Origin: Vitellaria paradoxa
Taxonomy: Eukaryota; Streptophyta; Magnoliopsida; Ericales; Sapotaceae
Reading direction: 5' to 3'
DNA length: 64,000 bases
Assembly: GCA_019916065.1 (NCBI GenBank)
Contig: CM034244.1
Location: 27,892,471-27,956,470 of the forward strand
Position numbers and translations under genes: made by a program. Shown here piece after piece: positions 20,751 through 33,050 of this stretch. The first letter of the stretch is position 1. Every line of letters begins with the position of its first letter. Under the pieces are notes generated by a model. The model was not told the origin of the DNA. It saw only the letters and a list, made by a program, of their open reading frames with translations, and ran no database searches.

Positions 20751-23700
20751 AGCAAGGCAAAGATTTTTAGACAAAAATCAATTCTATAAAGGAAGCTGGG
20801 ATAACTAATGAGTGGGTGGAAGTTGTTATGAGGAGTATTTGCAACAATATTTTGAAGGTGGTCTTTACACCCCAGATTTTTTTAATAAAAATACGAAATC
20901 TCTCAAATTCTTTGCACTTATATATATTTAATTTCTATATTATTTTTATTTTTTAATTAATTAGAGAAGCCTATCAAAAACAGGAATCTACTAATAAAAC
21001 AATCAAAGCTGTTGGAGGGTAGAAATAAATTATAAACACGAGTTTCGAAAAAATTCTTAAAATATTTCTTGAATTGAAATTTGTGTCGACAGAATGGATA
21101 ACGCACTCCCCACTCAACCAAACTTCTTTGTTCTGAATTATGATGTATATTAGCCCAAGCGGAAACACTAACATTAACACATGTTATTTCATACTATTTT
21201 TATGACACGATAGAGTTCTTACTTTTAGGGACAGGACTATTTTAGAGTTGCCTAACAAACTCTAATTGAATGGAAGGGCGAGGCTTCAATATTTCAGAAA
21301 AAAAATTTTAGTTACAAGTAGCATCATCTCGTGTGCAATGTTACGTTTATTCAAAATATAATTTTATTGTTAAATTTAGAGTAAAATAAAAAAATCACCC
21401 TATAGTTTATTTTTAATATTACTTTAATCTCACAAGTTTCAATTGTAACAGTCAAATCTCTACACTTTCAGTCAAACAATAATTCGGTCCTTCTATTAGT
21501 TGATCATTATACATAACCGTTAAACTAAGAATAAAAAATAATAAACAAATAATTTCCTCTACAGTTTACTCTCAGTATCACTTTAGTCGCTTATGTTTCA
21601 ATTGTAACAGTCAAATTTCTATATTTTTTGTATATATTTGAAATATATTTTATTAAATTATATAACATATTTAATTTGAAATATATCTTATTAAATTATT
21701 TTTAATAAATAATATAATTAAATTATATTTAATATATTTTCTTTTTATCAAATTAAATTATTTTTAATAAATAATATGATTACATCAATAATATGATTAA
21801 AATAATATTTAATTTAATTTAATTAATATACAATATTTTTAATTAAATTGAATTAATTTTCTAAAAAATTAATAAAATTAAATATTTTATTAAATGACGA
21901 TTCAACAGTTTCACTAATAGTTATTATAATTAATGAAATAGAATCAAAAGAATCACATGGATTAATGTATTACTTCGAGTTAAATATATATACACAAAAT
22001 TATATATATATTTATATATATAAAATTATAGAAATAAAAAATTTTAAAAATAATAATTCTAGGGCCGTTTGGTAATATTACTATTTTTTTATTTTATATA
22101 ACTCTTTATTGAATGATGATCGTGTCTGTCTTGATCCTCAGCCCTAACAAGTTAGGTGGATTCATACACTGTCGGTGCTGCGAAAGAATGTATTGTTTAA
22201 AAAAAAAAAAAAAAAGAAAGAAAGAAAGAAAGAAAAACCTCCATTATTGAAGTCCATATATTTTGAGCATTAATTTTTGTCACATTCGAAGTGAAAAATT
22301 TTTGGACCATGCTTCTTCGGAAAAAAAAAAAAAGTTTTTTTAGCTAATTACTAACTAATTATAAAAAAAATAATTTTTTGAAAAAAAATTAATGTTTAGT
22401 AATTAATTTTTTAACTTTTCATTTATTGAAATTTTTTCCATTCAAGATTTAAAAGAAGTTTATAATATAAAAAAATAATTTTAATTACTTTAAAAAAATC
22501 AAAAAATTAAATAGCTGGGAACTTGCTCATTCCAAGCAGAGCCTCAAAGGCTAAACCTAATCTTGGTCAAAGTGCAAGAATTAACAAAATTGACGAGGTC
22601 AGGTAATGCTGAAAAATATGCATAGTTGTTTAAGTTGTTTTTTTTAATAACAGGGACATGTTTGGTACAGAATAAAAATTTTGAGAATAAAAGATTCGAA
22701 GAGTAATTTTTATCCTGATAATGGTTACTGGTATAACAAGTTGATGATACTTATATTTGAAATAAGAAAGTAAATATTAATCAGTAATAATTATATTATA
22801 TTTGGAATGTTAAACATTTTAAATGAATAAAAGTTAATTCTGTTTGAAATAAGGGTAATTGACCAAGAGATAAAAGTTAATATTTAGTTTTAATAAAATA
22901 TATTATTAAAATATATAATCTTAAAAAATATTACTCATAAGAATAATTTTGTCATAGATCAATATTTCAACAGCAATTAATTTTAATAGTGAATTATTAT
23001 TTGTTAAAAATTTATTTTTATTTTGATAAAATAATTTAATAAAATAACAAATTTTAGTTTACTTAAATAAATTATTAATTTTAATAAACCATTTTTTAAG
23101 AGAGAACAGCATAACTAGAGAGAATGATATCTAAGATTTTATAGGAGCGTAAAGAAATATTTTACAAAGTAATAAAAAAAGAGTAAAAATTTTTCATTAC
23201 TCCCATTACCCGCCTCTCCTTAAAGTAAAAATTTATCTCCATATGAAGTAATTGTTATGCCAGAATAATCGTTACCCACTCATATAAACTGATACAATGA
23301 AGGGTAAAAATTAACTTAGTAAAATTTACTTTCCGTTACCCTCAAAACAAATATGTGTTAAAAGAAACTCTAAAGAAAATAAGGTAAAAAGATGCATGCT
23401 AAGAAATTTTACTGAAATTATTTAAAACTTAGCATTCATTTTTTAGCATTAATATTTCATTGTAAATACCAAGCATGCATTTCCAAATAACCATTCAATG
23501 CTAAGTAAAAGTGAAAAAAGATAGATTATCCATTCAAAGTTTTTTTTTTTAATTCTTTTCGTTTTTCTATCCTTTTTCTCTTTTTCCAAAATTTCTTTCG
23601 ATTTTTATTTTGATTTTTATGTTTGCCTTTGATGAGACTGCCTAATTGAATGGACTGCCTAATTTTATATAATGCTTTCTTGGAGTTTAATTCAAAAACA

Positions 23701-24600
23701 AATAATTTTCTTTAAATTTAAATATCAATGCATAACTATTTGTAATTTGAGTCAAAATACAAAATTAACAAAATTTGTTAAATTTTATTAGATTCACACA
23801 GCAAATGTCAAACATTAAGTGGAGAAAAAAATTCACAAAAAATAATTTACTTTTTATATGCTTTCTCCATTTTTATATTAAAGTGAAATATTATTTTATT
23901 TTTTAAAAAAAAAACTTGGTACAAACTTGATAGATAAATTTAAATATATTTTTTATAATAATATTTTTTTTTTCACAATTACAAACTCCATAACATTTTG
24001 ATGCACAAATCTAATTGAATTTAAGAGATTATGTAAATTTTACACTTTAATATAAATTACAAGTGAGTTATATATTAATTTTTAAAATAAGTAAAATGTA
24101 ATTATATACCCTCATAAAAAAATAAAATAAATGTCAATAGGGTGGGTCGATTTACACTCCACAAACATACTCTTATTCTTGCACTCCTTTTTATTTTCTT
24201 ATTAAATAAAATTACACAATTATTTTCATTCTTGTAGAAAAGTAATTATGATATTAAAATATATAATATATTTTATTAGAAGAATAAGGATAGTTATATA
24301 ATTTTATTGAAAAAATAAGATAGAGTGGAAGAATTTATTCGTGAAGTACAAGTAAAACTATTCATGCCAATATCAAGAAAAAAAAAAAAGGAAATGAAAA
24401 AAGAAATGCAAAAGTCACTTGCAAGTTTGCAACAATCAAGGTGAACACGAAAACTTGATTGGATTCATACCAATTTGGTGCCTAATTCTTTGTTTATGTA
24501 ATGCTTATACCTAATTTTTTCCTACATTAATTCAGCTTCCAGACCCTGTTATGGCAAATAAGCAGTTGAAACAGAACGGCTGCATCCATAACGTTTGGAG
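20751..24600. other. AT-rich intergenic region
   Basis: No gene is seen in 3.8 kb. It holds poly-A/T runs, an (AAAG)n run at about 22215-22236, and a direct repeat near 21395-21465 and 21555-21625 (both with GTTTCAATTGTAACAGTCAAA). A possible MITE lies at 22650-23360, with ACATGTTTGG at the left and CAAATATGT at the right, too diverged to assert. Confidence 0.5.
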
Positions 24601-24652
24601 AAATGAATGAAAGAGAAGAACAAGTGTTAACCCCCATTGTATTATTAATAAA

Positions 24653-24660
24653 TATATAAA
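24653..24660 (+). promoter_or_regulatory. TATA box of the GT14 gene
   Basis: TATATAAA lies about 350 bp upstream of the start codon and is followed by a C/T-rich leader, as in plant promoters. Transcription would start near 24685-24695. The leader contains a C-homopolymer at 24738-24754. Confidence 0.6.
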
Positions 24661-25003
24661 CGCCGTTACATTAATTGACGGCACCCTTGACCACTGTCTC
24701 AATCACTCTTCACCGTTCATCTCTCCTCCTCCTTCAACCCCCCCCCCCCCCCAACTCTCGTTCGTTTTTCTCTCTCCCATCACTTCACTGGTAAAGCACT
24801 GAGAAAAAGGAAAACGCAAAGAAAGGAGATTGATCGTCAAACCCTAACCTAACCCGAATCCAGAAACCCTTCTTTCTTTTTTCTCAGCCCTTTTTCCCCC
24901 TTAACGATTAATACCTAAATCCCTCGTTTTCTCTCTTACTTTCCTCCTCCCTCCATAATTTTCCTTCACTTTCCCGCACTTTCCTTTCTCCCAAACCCCC
25001 CCA

Positions 25004-26068
25004 ATGTTATCCTTCTCCGCATCGTCGCCATTGATTCCCACTCTTCTGCTTTTGCTCTCTCTCCCTCTCCTTTTCCTTCTCGCACCTCGCCTCCTCCCCC
25101 CTCGCCCCCTCCCCATCTCTCTCCCAGACGAGCTCGACGATCTCTCCCTCTTCCGCAAGGCCGCCGGCGAGGCGCCGCCACCCGGCCACCACCGCCGCCC
25201 CTCCGCTAAGTACCACCTCGGCTCCACCAACCCAAAACCCAAAATCGCCTTCCTCTTCCTCACCAACTCCGACCTCCACTTTGCCCCCCTCTGGGAACGC
25301 TTCTTCGCCAATGGATCTACCGATCTCTACAACATATACATACACGCTGACCCCACCGTGAGGATCAACCCTCCCGGCGGCGTCTTCACCGACAGATTCA
25401 TCCCGGCGAAGCAGACCCAGCGCGCCACTCCGACGCTGATCTCCGCAGCCCGCCGCCTCCTCGCCAATGCCCTCCTCGACGACGCCACCAACACCTATTT
25501 CGCCCTCCTCTCGCAGCACTGCATTCCTCTGCATTCGTTCAGGTTTGTCTACGATACTCTGTTTCACCGCGAGTCAACTCAGCTTCATTACCGTAGCTTC
25601 ATCGAAATACTCTCGAACGAGTCCATTCTTTGGAAAAGGTACAATGCCAGGGGCAAGAATCTGATGCTCCCGGAGGTCCGGTTCGACCAGTTCCGAGTTG
25701 GGTCGCAGTTCTTCATCCTCACGCGGCGGCACGCGGTGTTGGTGGTCCGTGAACGCCGGCTGTGGAAGAAGTTCCGGCTACCCTGTGTGTGGATAGAGTC
25801 CTGTTACCCAGAGGAGCATTACTTTCCGACTCTGCTTTCAATGCAGGACCCCAAAGGGTGCACTCACTACACACTGACTCGGGTCAATTGGACTGATAGC
25901 GTCGACGGACACCCTCACACATATCGACGGCCGGAGGTGTCGGCGGAGCTGATTTACGATCTCCGGCAATCGAATTTCACACACCCTTACTTGTTTGCTA
26001 GGAAATTTTCACCAGATTGTTTGAATCCGTTGATGAGCATCTCCAATTCTGTCATTTTCCAGGACTAG
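25004..26068 (+). CDS. Core-2/I-branching beta-1,6-N-acetylglucosaminyltransferase family protein (GT14)
   Basis: Single-exon 354-codon frame, the only convincing host gene. Residues 9-30 form a leucine-rich membrane segment after a short N-terminus, then a Pro-rich stem, the type II layout of Golgi glycosyltransferases. The GT14/DUF266 signature follows: KIAFLFLTNSDLHFAPLWE (80-98), YNIYIHADP (109-117), LISAARRLLANAL (145-157), YFALLSQHCIPLHSF (165-179), RVGSQFFILTRRHA (231-244) and YPEEHYFPTLL (268-278). The last matches the PDEH-type segment holding the catalytic Glu in animal core-2 enzymes. Four N-glycosylation sequons occur (103, 205, 295, 324). Length fits plant members (about 350-400 residues). 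It probably transfers a sugar in the Golgi; donor and acceptor are not known for plant members. The 5' half of the CDS is very GC-rich compared with its flanks. The start is the first ATG after the leader and precedes the membrane segment. Confidence 0.95.
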   Translation: MLSFSASSPLIPTLLLLLSLPLLFLLAPRLLPPRPLPISLPDELDDLSLFRKAAGEAPPPGHHRRPSAKYHLGSTNPKPKIAFLFLTNSDLHFAPLWERFFANGSTDLYNIYIHADPTVRINPPGGVFTDRFIPAKQTQRATPTLISAARRLLANALLDDATNTYFALLSQHCIPLHSFRFVYDTLFHRESTQLHYRSFIEILSNESILWKRYNARGKNLMLPEVRFDQFRVGSQFFILTRRHAVLVVRERRLWKKFRLPCVWIESCYPEEHYFPTLLSMQDPKGCTHYTLTRVNWTDSVDGHPHTYRRPEVSAELIYDLRQSNFTHPYLFARKFSPDCLNPLMSISNSVIFQD

Positions 26069-26081
26069 GAATCTGCATCCG

Positions 26082-26936
26082 GTGAGTATTCTATTCATTT
26101 CTCTTGATGTTTATTGTTTATTGCTTTCGATATCATCTGAGATTTGGTGTGTTTTAAGGTGGGCTGATTTTTATTTTTATTTTTTTATTTTGTTGGAGTT
26201 TCATTTGAAACTTGGCTTTTAAATTGAATTGAAAATAGAATTCGATGATTCGAGGAAAATGAAATTTTGTTACCTTCTTATGTGCTGGGAATGAATTTCT
26301 ATAATTCATTAATTGGATCAAATTGACAATATTTTTAAAAAATTCAATCCTTTAATCCTCAGTGTAGACTGGTTTGATTTTTAGCCCCTTGTGCTTTTGT
26401 GCTGTCTTTACAGTATCTTAGACTTACGAGTGCAGCATATATGTTCTGTTGTTCGCCACAAAAAGCCGGAAAAATGGGTAAAATCAAGTGAAAAAGAAGG
26501 GCAAAAAGATATGATTTTTGTTCTACTTCTAGCTTTTTTACAGGTTTCTCTCACAAATCCATTACTTTTTTCAGTTAACATTCCTGGTTGGCAACAACGA
26601 ATAGGGCCTGTTACTAACTGTGTGAGTAATTTTATAGCGTCAAAAGAATATATCAGAAAGTGTTGCTAGAAATATGAGAATCCTTGGGAACTTAACAATT
26701 TAAATGAAACCCTTCATAGGGATGCACTTTCATTGCAAAAATGCCATCACCGCAACAATTCTGGCTACTTATTCAGGCAGAGAAACATTTTCCTAACTTT
26801 ACTAATCATTTTTATGTGGACAGCTGCATTGCGTCGCTCGGATGCTATGGTTTTACCCTGCAATCTCTACTGTTTGTTTGATGGTATCTGCAGGATGATA
26901 CCTAAACATTTGTTATTGTTTTTTTGCTCTTTGCAG
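26082..26936 (+). other. Probable 3'-UTR intron of the GT14 gene
   Basis: Fourteen bases after the stop codon there is a strong donor, CCG|GTGAGT. A pyrimidine-rich tract ending TTTTTTGCTCTTTGCAG|ATGAGG lies at 26920-26936. Splicing would join a short 3'-UTR piece to an exon continuing to roughly 27230-27300. No coding domain is present in either piece. An alternative acceptor is CTGCAG at 26893. Confidence 0.55.
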
Positions 26937-27300
26937 ATGAGGGAAAAATAAGAGCAAAAATTTTGAAGTATTGGAAATGCAAGAATGTCCGAAGACTACT
27001 GAGTTCCGCACGGGAATAAGGTTTATGTGAGGCTATCGAATGCCCACAGACCTAAGAACCCAGAATTTCCATCTTAAGCGTGGGATGCGAGATTTTAGAA
27101 AGCAGTAGCTAGAGGCATGTTAAGGGGGTAGTATTTGGTGGTAGTAGTAATTTTGGTAATGTTCCTTGACCGTGTATTCTGTACATATTTGATGAGACAA
27201 ACAAAGTTTCATGTGCTGTGATCTAACATTGTTTGTTTTTCCACGGAGAAAGAGAAGAAGCAGTGGCAATACTCATTGCTCTTTTTTTTTTATTGTCACT
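26937..27300 (+). other. Likely 3'-UTR exon of the GT14 gene
   Basis: This stretch is less AT-rich than the intergenic DNA and lacks open frames. It follows the likely acceptor. The poly(A) site cannot be placed; TTTGATGAGACAAACAAAG near 27190 is a plausible near-upstream region. Confidence 0.4.
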
Positions 27301-27637
27301 TGATGGTGGTTCCTTGCTCTTCTTTTAAGTTTTCGACTTGTGAAAAAGCTTTGTTCGACCAAACCTGGTAAGACAACCCCCCCTTCCTTGTGTGTTTGTT
27401 TGGGAGATTGTTTTATTTTAAGCTATAGGTATTTGTGTTATAATCAAAGCTATTCATGGTGCATTTGTTAATTAATTCTTGCCCTGATTAGCATTAGAAG
27501 GTTGTGTGTGGGACTTCTAGACATCCATACTGGCGAAATTTGATTGTGAAGTGGCTGTTGGAAAAAAAAAAAAATTGATTTTGAAGTCCTTCGAATTTTT
27601 ATTTCTTGAAAAAAATCACAAAGTGCCACCCGATTTA

Positions 27638-28234
27638 GGCTCCGTTTGGGAAGAAAAATGTGGCTGGGTTATTTTTAACTAGCTACCATAGCAATTAAAA
27701 ATAAGTCAGTTATTTTTGTGTTTGGGAAAGAAAAAAGGTGATTTTTTTTAAGTTGATTTTTAATTTTGGTTAATTTGACATTTTTGTTCTTAAAAGTTTA
27801 AAAAAAAATTAAAATATAAAAGAGTAAATTTGGTTGATTACTGTAGCATTAGTTACTGTAACAAATTATTAGCCCGCCTTCTTAAACGGAGTCCTAGTGT
27901 GTTTTGGACCCCCCCCCCCCCCCCCCAACCTTTTGGGGTTGTCAATCATTTTTAAACGGAGTCCTAGTGTGTTTTGGACCCCCCCCCCCCCAACCTTTTG
28001 GGGTTGTCAATCATTTTTAACATTTGATTAACACATTTCGAGAGTTTTGATCACCACTGTTGTAGTTTTGATCAATAAAGTTTTTAAAAATTTGTTAAAA
28101 GTTGGTAAAAGTTTATAAAAATTGGTAAACATTTGTAAAACTTAGAATTTTAAAATGAACACAAAAAAATGAGATGTCCAAAAATTGGAAAAAAATAATA
28201 AACATTTGTGAAAGTTTCACTTCCAAACAGTCCC
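27638..28234 (+). mobile_element. Tourist/PIF-Harbinger-type MITE
   Basis: The ends are imperfect inverted repeats, GGCTCCGTTTGGGAAG at the left and the complement of GGGACTGTTTGGAAG at the right. The flanks are TTA on both sides (27635-27637 and 28235-28237). TTA/TAA target duplication and GG..TTTGG ends are typical of Tourist elements. It contains the tandem duplication with C-runs described separately and no coding region. Confidence 0.65.
27887..28022 (+). repeat. Near-perfect tandem duplication with C-homopolymers
   Basis: Two adjacent copies of about 65-70 bp read ACGGAGTCCTAGTGTG, TTTTGGAC, a C-run, then AACCTTTTGGGGTTGTCAAT. They appear to differ only in C-run length (about 19 against about 15). 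Such identity suggests a very recent event or an assembly effect. Confidence 0.9.
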
Positions 28235-28237
28235 TTA

Positions 28238-29478
28238 GTAATTCCTGCTTATGCTTGTATCATTGTTCCATTAAATCATCCTTGGATGTAGTTTTTTCGT
28301 CTTCAGCCCGGTGAAAAATAAGGTTATAAGATATTTATTAAAAATAAATTTATGTAAATTTTAAATCAAATAATTTTATATAATAGTAAAATAAAGATAA
28401 TAATTAAATATAAATACAAATAATAACTAAATAAAGATAACAACTAAAGATAAATAAATAATTAAAATTTTAAATTAATATACATAAATTTCAATAAACC
28501 TTTAAAAATAAAATAATAAAAAAAATTACCATATTTTTATTTATCTTTAACATAAATTTAATTATTTTTAAAAAATAAAAATAATTAAAATTTTACTATA
28601 TCTTTATTTATATTTAATTATTATCTTTATTTATGTTTAGTTTTTCTTTTTTCTCTTTTCTCTTTCATTATTAAAAATTTTCTCTTTCTTCCTTTCAATT
28701 CATCATTTAATGTTTTCTCAATTGACTGTTTTACCCCTATTTAAAGGTGAAAATTGAATCTTGAAATTGAAGAGTCAGATCAAACTCATATTAATTGAGT
28801 GGTTACGATTTAACTCTAGGTTCCTAAATCTTAAAAATAATTTCAGGCCCCTTCAATCCTATTAATTTACATATATTTACATATCCCAAAAAGTTTTTAC
28901 AAACTTAAATAACTTTTTTACAAATCCAAATACCATTTCACAAACCCCAATAATTTTTCTACAAATCTCAAAAATTTTTTAATTACTTTTAATAAATTCT
29001 GACACAAAACCATTTCGACGGAACTAAAAAACCGTTTGAACGGTTTTTCTTTTCAAAAACTGACGTAAAAGTTAAAAGTTTATTATTCATATTTGAAGAA
29101 ACGTGATTTGATTGTTGCCCGCCAAATGCCAAAAGTTTTTCCAAAATATATTTTTCGCTATTTTTTTTTTTATTTTTCGTCGCACCAAATGGACTCTAAG
29201 CGCGTCGAGGAAACTTAAAAGCAAAGAATTTTACAAATTTAGAAGATGTTGTCTATTTTTTTTTAAATAAATCTTACTAAATATCAACATAATTTGCCTT
29301 ATACTTACCGAAAAAACAAAAAACATACTTACCTTAAATTAAATAATATTATATATTAATATATCTTATATAAATAAAACTAATATATGAGTGAATATGT
29401 AAACATGTTTACCAATTTTTTGTTCTTTTCTCGGCAAATATTATTCTCATACCACGAAGGAAAAGAAAGAGACTAGGT
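28238..29478. other. AT-rich intergenic region
   Basis: No gene is seen. A CACCAAATGGACTCTAA word at 29183-29199 looks like the right end of another Tourist-type element, but I could not find its left partner. Confidence 0.4.
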
Positions 29479-29690
29479 GTATGTAGGATTGAATTTAGGG
29501 ATTTTATATCTTTATTTTTAATAATTCTTATTAATAGGATTTCTTTAAATATTTATTTTTGGAATTAGAATTTCTTTGAGTATCTTTTGTAGGATGTTAT
29601 TTCAATTTATCTAAATTAAGAGATTTTGATCTAAGTAGCCTATTAATAAGCCAAAGATTGTAATGGCTATAATAATTTTTTCTAACATTT
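29479..29690 (+). repeat. LTR-like fragment, copy 1
   Basis: It begins TGTAGGATTGAATTTAGGG. It shares about 170 bp with 31245-31435, including TTATTTTTGGAATTA and TATTAATAGG-like words, in the same orientation. The sequence resembles the 5' part of a copia-type LTR; no primer-binding site follows. Confidence 0.5.
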
Positions 29691-31240
29691 TTTTCAACAT
29701 TCCAATACGACATCGTTTTAAATTAAAAGAATAAAGAAAAAAAAACTCATTAATGGCGTTCATTTAATTATCTGCATATATATCTATATATACACATATA
29801 TAACTTTGCAGAAATATTAATTTGATTAAAAATACTAAGATTAATAAATATTAATCTGTTTTATATTTGACTGACACTACTTAAATGCAATTTGTTAATT
29901 CAAAATGACATTATTTTGAAATGTTGTAAAAAAAATGTAAAAAAAAAAAAAAAAAATTACTGTAAACAAAGTATTTCTCGACAATAAATGATGTCTCGAA
30001 AAAGAGTGTGCTGTCTATGGGCTGATTTCCCTCCTCTCATCTGCTCTTTCCCCTTGAAGCAACAATACCAACATCTGTAAAGAGGCTTGAACTGCAAAAT
30101 AGAGTATAATATATCATAATAGATGGGTTGCCAATGTTCCTTCTCCAAATATGGAGTCGTACTGTAGGTCTTCTATAGTTATTACACTAATTTTTTATAA
30201 TATTTTTAATTCTACATGTATAAATGTAAAATCTTATCATAAATGTGTGGTTATTATAATATAACTCAATATTTTTTAAAAATATAATTATTATAATATA
30301 TTTATTTATAATTATTGGAAGATGTGAAAGTATGAAGATTGCCAGAAGTAGGAGAGGTAGAGGAAGAGTCAAGAGAAGTTAGAAAGAAACTATTAAACAT
30401 GACTTGACCTACCTACATCTATCGGGAGATATGACCCGAAATAGATCTAATTGATATCGACAAATCCATATAACCGATTCCACTTAGTGAAAAAAGGCTT
30501 AATTTAGTTAGTTTGGTTATATTTATTTACAATTTTGAATAATGAATAAAAAGTGAAAAACGATTAAATAAATCAACATTTAAATGTTATAGAAAACAAT
30601 TTAGAGAATCTAATACAAAATACCGTTAAATAGAGAATTTATCAAATAAAAAAATATTACTTTTTATCATATTTTAGAGAATCTTATGAAAAGATCCCAT
30701 AAATGCCCCAAACTTTATCTCTCTATGGGTTTCCTTTCCGCCTTTTTTTTCTCTTCCCATTGCTTCAATTTGCCCATCTTGTTTGAATTTTCCCCTCTTT
30801 GTTTTAATTTTTCTTCGTCTCTTTTCAACTTGATATCAAAATTGAATTCTCATAAAATCATAACCAAAAGTTATGTCTGGACTTACTATAAATTTGTATA
30901 AATTTTTAAAAGTTAGTATCTCATAATTCATGTAATGAATAAAAAATTTTAATTTTATAATTTTATAATTCGTGTTTGTAAGAATTTATAAATTTTATAT
31001 TATTATTATAACTCCAAACAGGTTATTGTCAATTCTTCTCAATCGTCATCTCTCTTCCTCACACAAAAGAAACTCCCAATTTGTTGAAAGCCATGCCGGG
31101 ATAATCAATATTTGAAGGGCTTACTTTACTTCCACTGAATATTGACATGTACGTGTAATTTAATTCACCTGCATTAAGTTTTTGTCAATTAAGGTGGTTT
31201 TTCTCAATTAAAGAGAATGATGCAAAAGGAAAAAAAAAAT
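29691..31240. other. AT-rich intergenic region
   Basis: Poly-A and TA-rich words are present; no gene is supported. The 71-codon frame at 30686-30901 is Phe-rich and low complexity and looks accidental. Confidence 0.4.
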
Positions 31241-31440
31241 GTGGGGATATCTTAGAAAACTAAATTTAGAGATTCTATATCCTTATTTGAGTAATTTCTG
31301 TTAATAGAATTTGTTTAAAGATTTATTTTTGGAATTAAGATTTTTTCAAATATCTTTAGTTGGATGTTATTTTTATTTAGCTAAATTAAGAATTTATTTT
31401 ATTGACTTATTAATAGGCTAAAGGAAAATAAATAAGATTT
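31241..31440 (+). repeat. LTR-like fragment, copy 2
   Basis: Partner of 29479-29690: AAATTTAGAGATTCTATATCC, TTATTTTTGGAATTAAG and CTTATTAATAGGCTAAAGG align with it. Its right continuation differs from copy 1. Confidence 0.5.
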
Positions 31441-33050
31441 AGTTGTTTTGAATAAAATCGTACGTCTGTTATTTCATTTCCCTCCTCCTTTTTATTTCTT
31501 CATCCTCTAAGCTTCTTTTGGGCAAATCCAAGATTTACAATAAGTGAGGTAGAATTATATTTGTAAGATAAATAAAAATAAAAATACAGTGTAAATTAAA
31601 AAAATATAATTTATAAAAAATAATAAAATTTTAATATAATTTTTAAATTTTGTAGGTGCAATTCTCCCTCTGAACCAAATCTGGGTCCGCCCATCATGTG
31701 GGTTTCTCTCTCAAGCTTTTTCTCTTTTCATTACTTTAATTCCTCTGTGGATCAACTCCTCTTTATTTTTATTCTTTATTATTTCGCATTATCCCCCTCA
31801 CGGAGGACGAATCATCCCATACTTCTTTTTTTTTTTGGTAATTAAATCATCCCATACTTGATTAGCGTAGGAAGTTAATTGTAATTTGATACATATATAT
31901 TTAATCATTTATTCCTTTTACATGTACTTTGAGTTTTTAGTTTGTACCCCCTTTTGTGTTTTCATTTTCTGACCTATTTTGTATCTAATGCTCCTTTGGC
32001 TCCTAATTTGATACGGATATTTAGTCTTTTTTTAACTACTCAGGTGCAACTTGCAATAGTTTGGGACAATTACTTTTCTACTCTATGTGATTATAGTAAA
32101 AATTACTTATAATCTCTAAATTTTAAAAATTTATTTTTGTATTTTTTATACTTTGTATTAAAATAAAGTTATAAACAGTATTAAGTTTTCAAACGAAAAG
32201 AAAAAAAATATCTATTAAAAACTAAATAGAATGAGGAGTATAAGAGCAAGTAATATTATAAAGAGTATAAATATAATTTTTAAATTTAATTAGAGTCAAA
32301 ACCGTTATTTTTTATGGATTTTTTTAACGTTTTTACTTTAATTTAAAATACAAGGAGTATAAAAATAAGATTTTAAAATTTAGATGTATAAGTGATTTTC
32401 ACTATAAGTAGAGAAGGTAAAAAGGCAATTATCCCTAACAATTTTAATAAGTACTCAAAATTATTTTAATTGTTTTATCATTTTTTTTAATTTTTTTCAA
32501 TTAAATTTCATTACATGCCAATTTTACAACAAATTTTTTTTTTATAAATATTGGCCATTCAAACGCCACCATACTTGTAAATTATTACTTGTTCTAATTA
32601 CCCCCACAAAAAATATAGGCTTCGTTCGGCAACAACTTTTGACAATTAATTTTTTTAATTTTAAAAAAATTAAAATAACTCTGTACATTTTAAACTTTTT
32701 TAAATCAAGAAAAACAAAAATAACATTAATGAAAACTAACTTTTTATTTTTATTTTTTTCATTTTCAAACACACACACACACACACACACAAGGAAAAAA
32801 AAAATAAAAACAACTTTTTAGGTGGCGTTTGGCTCACCAAAAAAAAAAAAAAAAACTTTTACTAATTTTCTCCACCAAACACAAAATTAACTTTTATCAA
32901 CTTTTCCCAATTTTTTCTAACTTTTACAAATTTTAACCAAATACTTAACTACTAATTAAAGTGCCAAGTGTCAAATTTTGCTACAAAGTTGCATTTTTTT
33001 GGGGCACCTAAGTGCCCGTTAGTAATGCTACTAAAAAAATTTCTCTTTCA
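31441..33050. other. AT-rich intergenic region with an (AC)n microsatellite
   Basis: An (AC)11-like run lies at 32769-32790. Transposon-end-like words GGTGGCGTTTGG (32821) and CAAACGCCACC (32562-32572) are present but point away from each other, so they do not define one element. Confidence 0.4.

Noticed and set aside
25007..25567. 186-codon minus-strand frame, and others of 136 and 71 codons, over the GT14 gene
   Set aside because: They are antisense shadows of a GC-rich coding region; their Gly/Arg/Glu-rich composition mirrors the C-rich plus strand and no domain is visible.
32562..32832. A MITE between CAAACGCCACC and GGTGGCGTTTGG
   Set aside because: The two end-like words are in the wrong relative orientation to bound one element.
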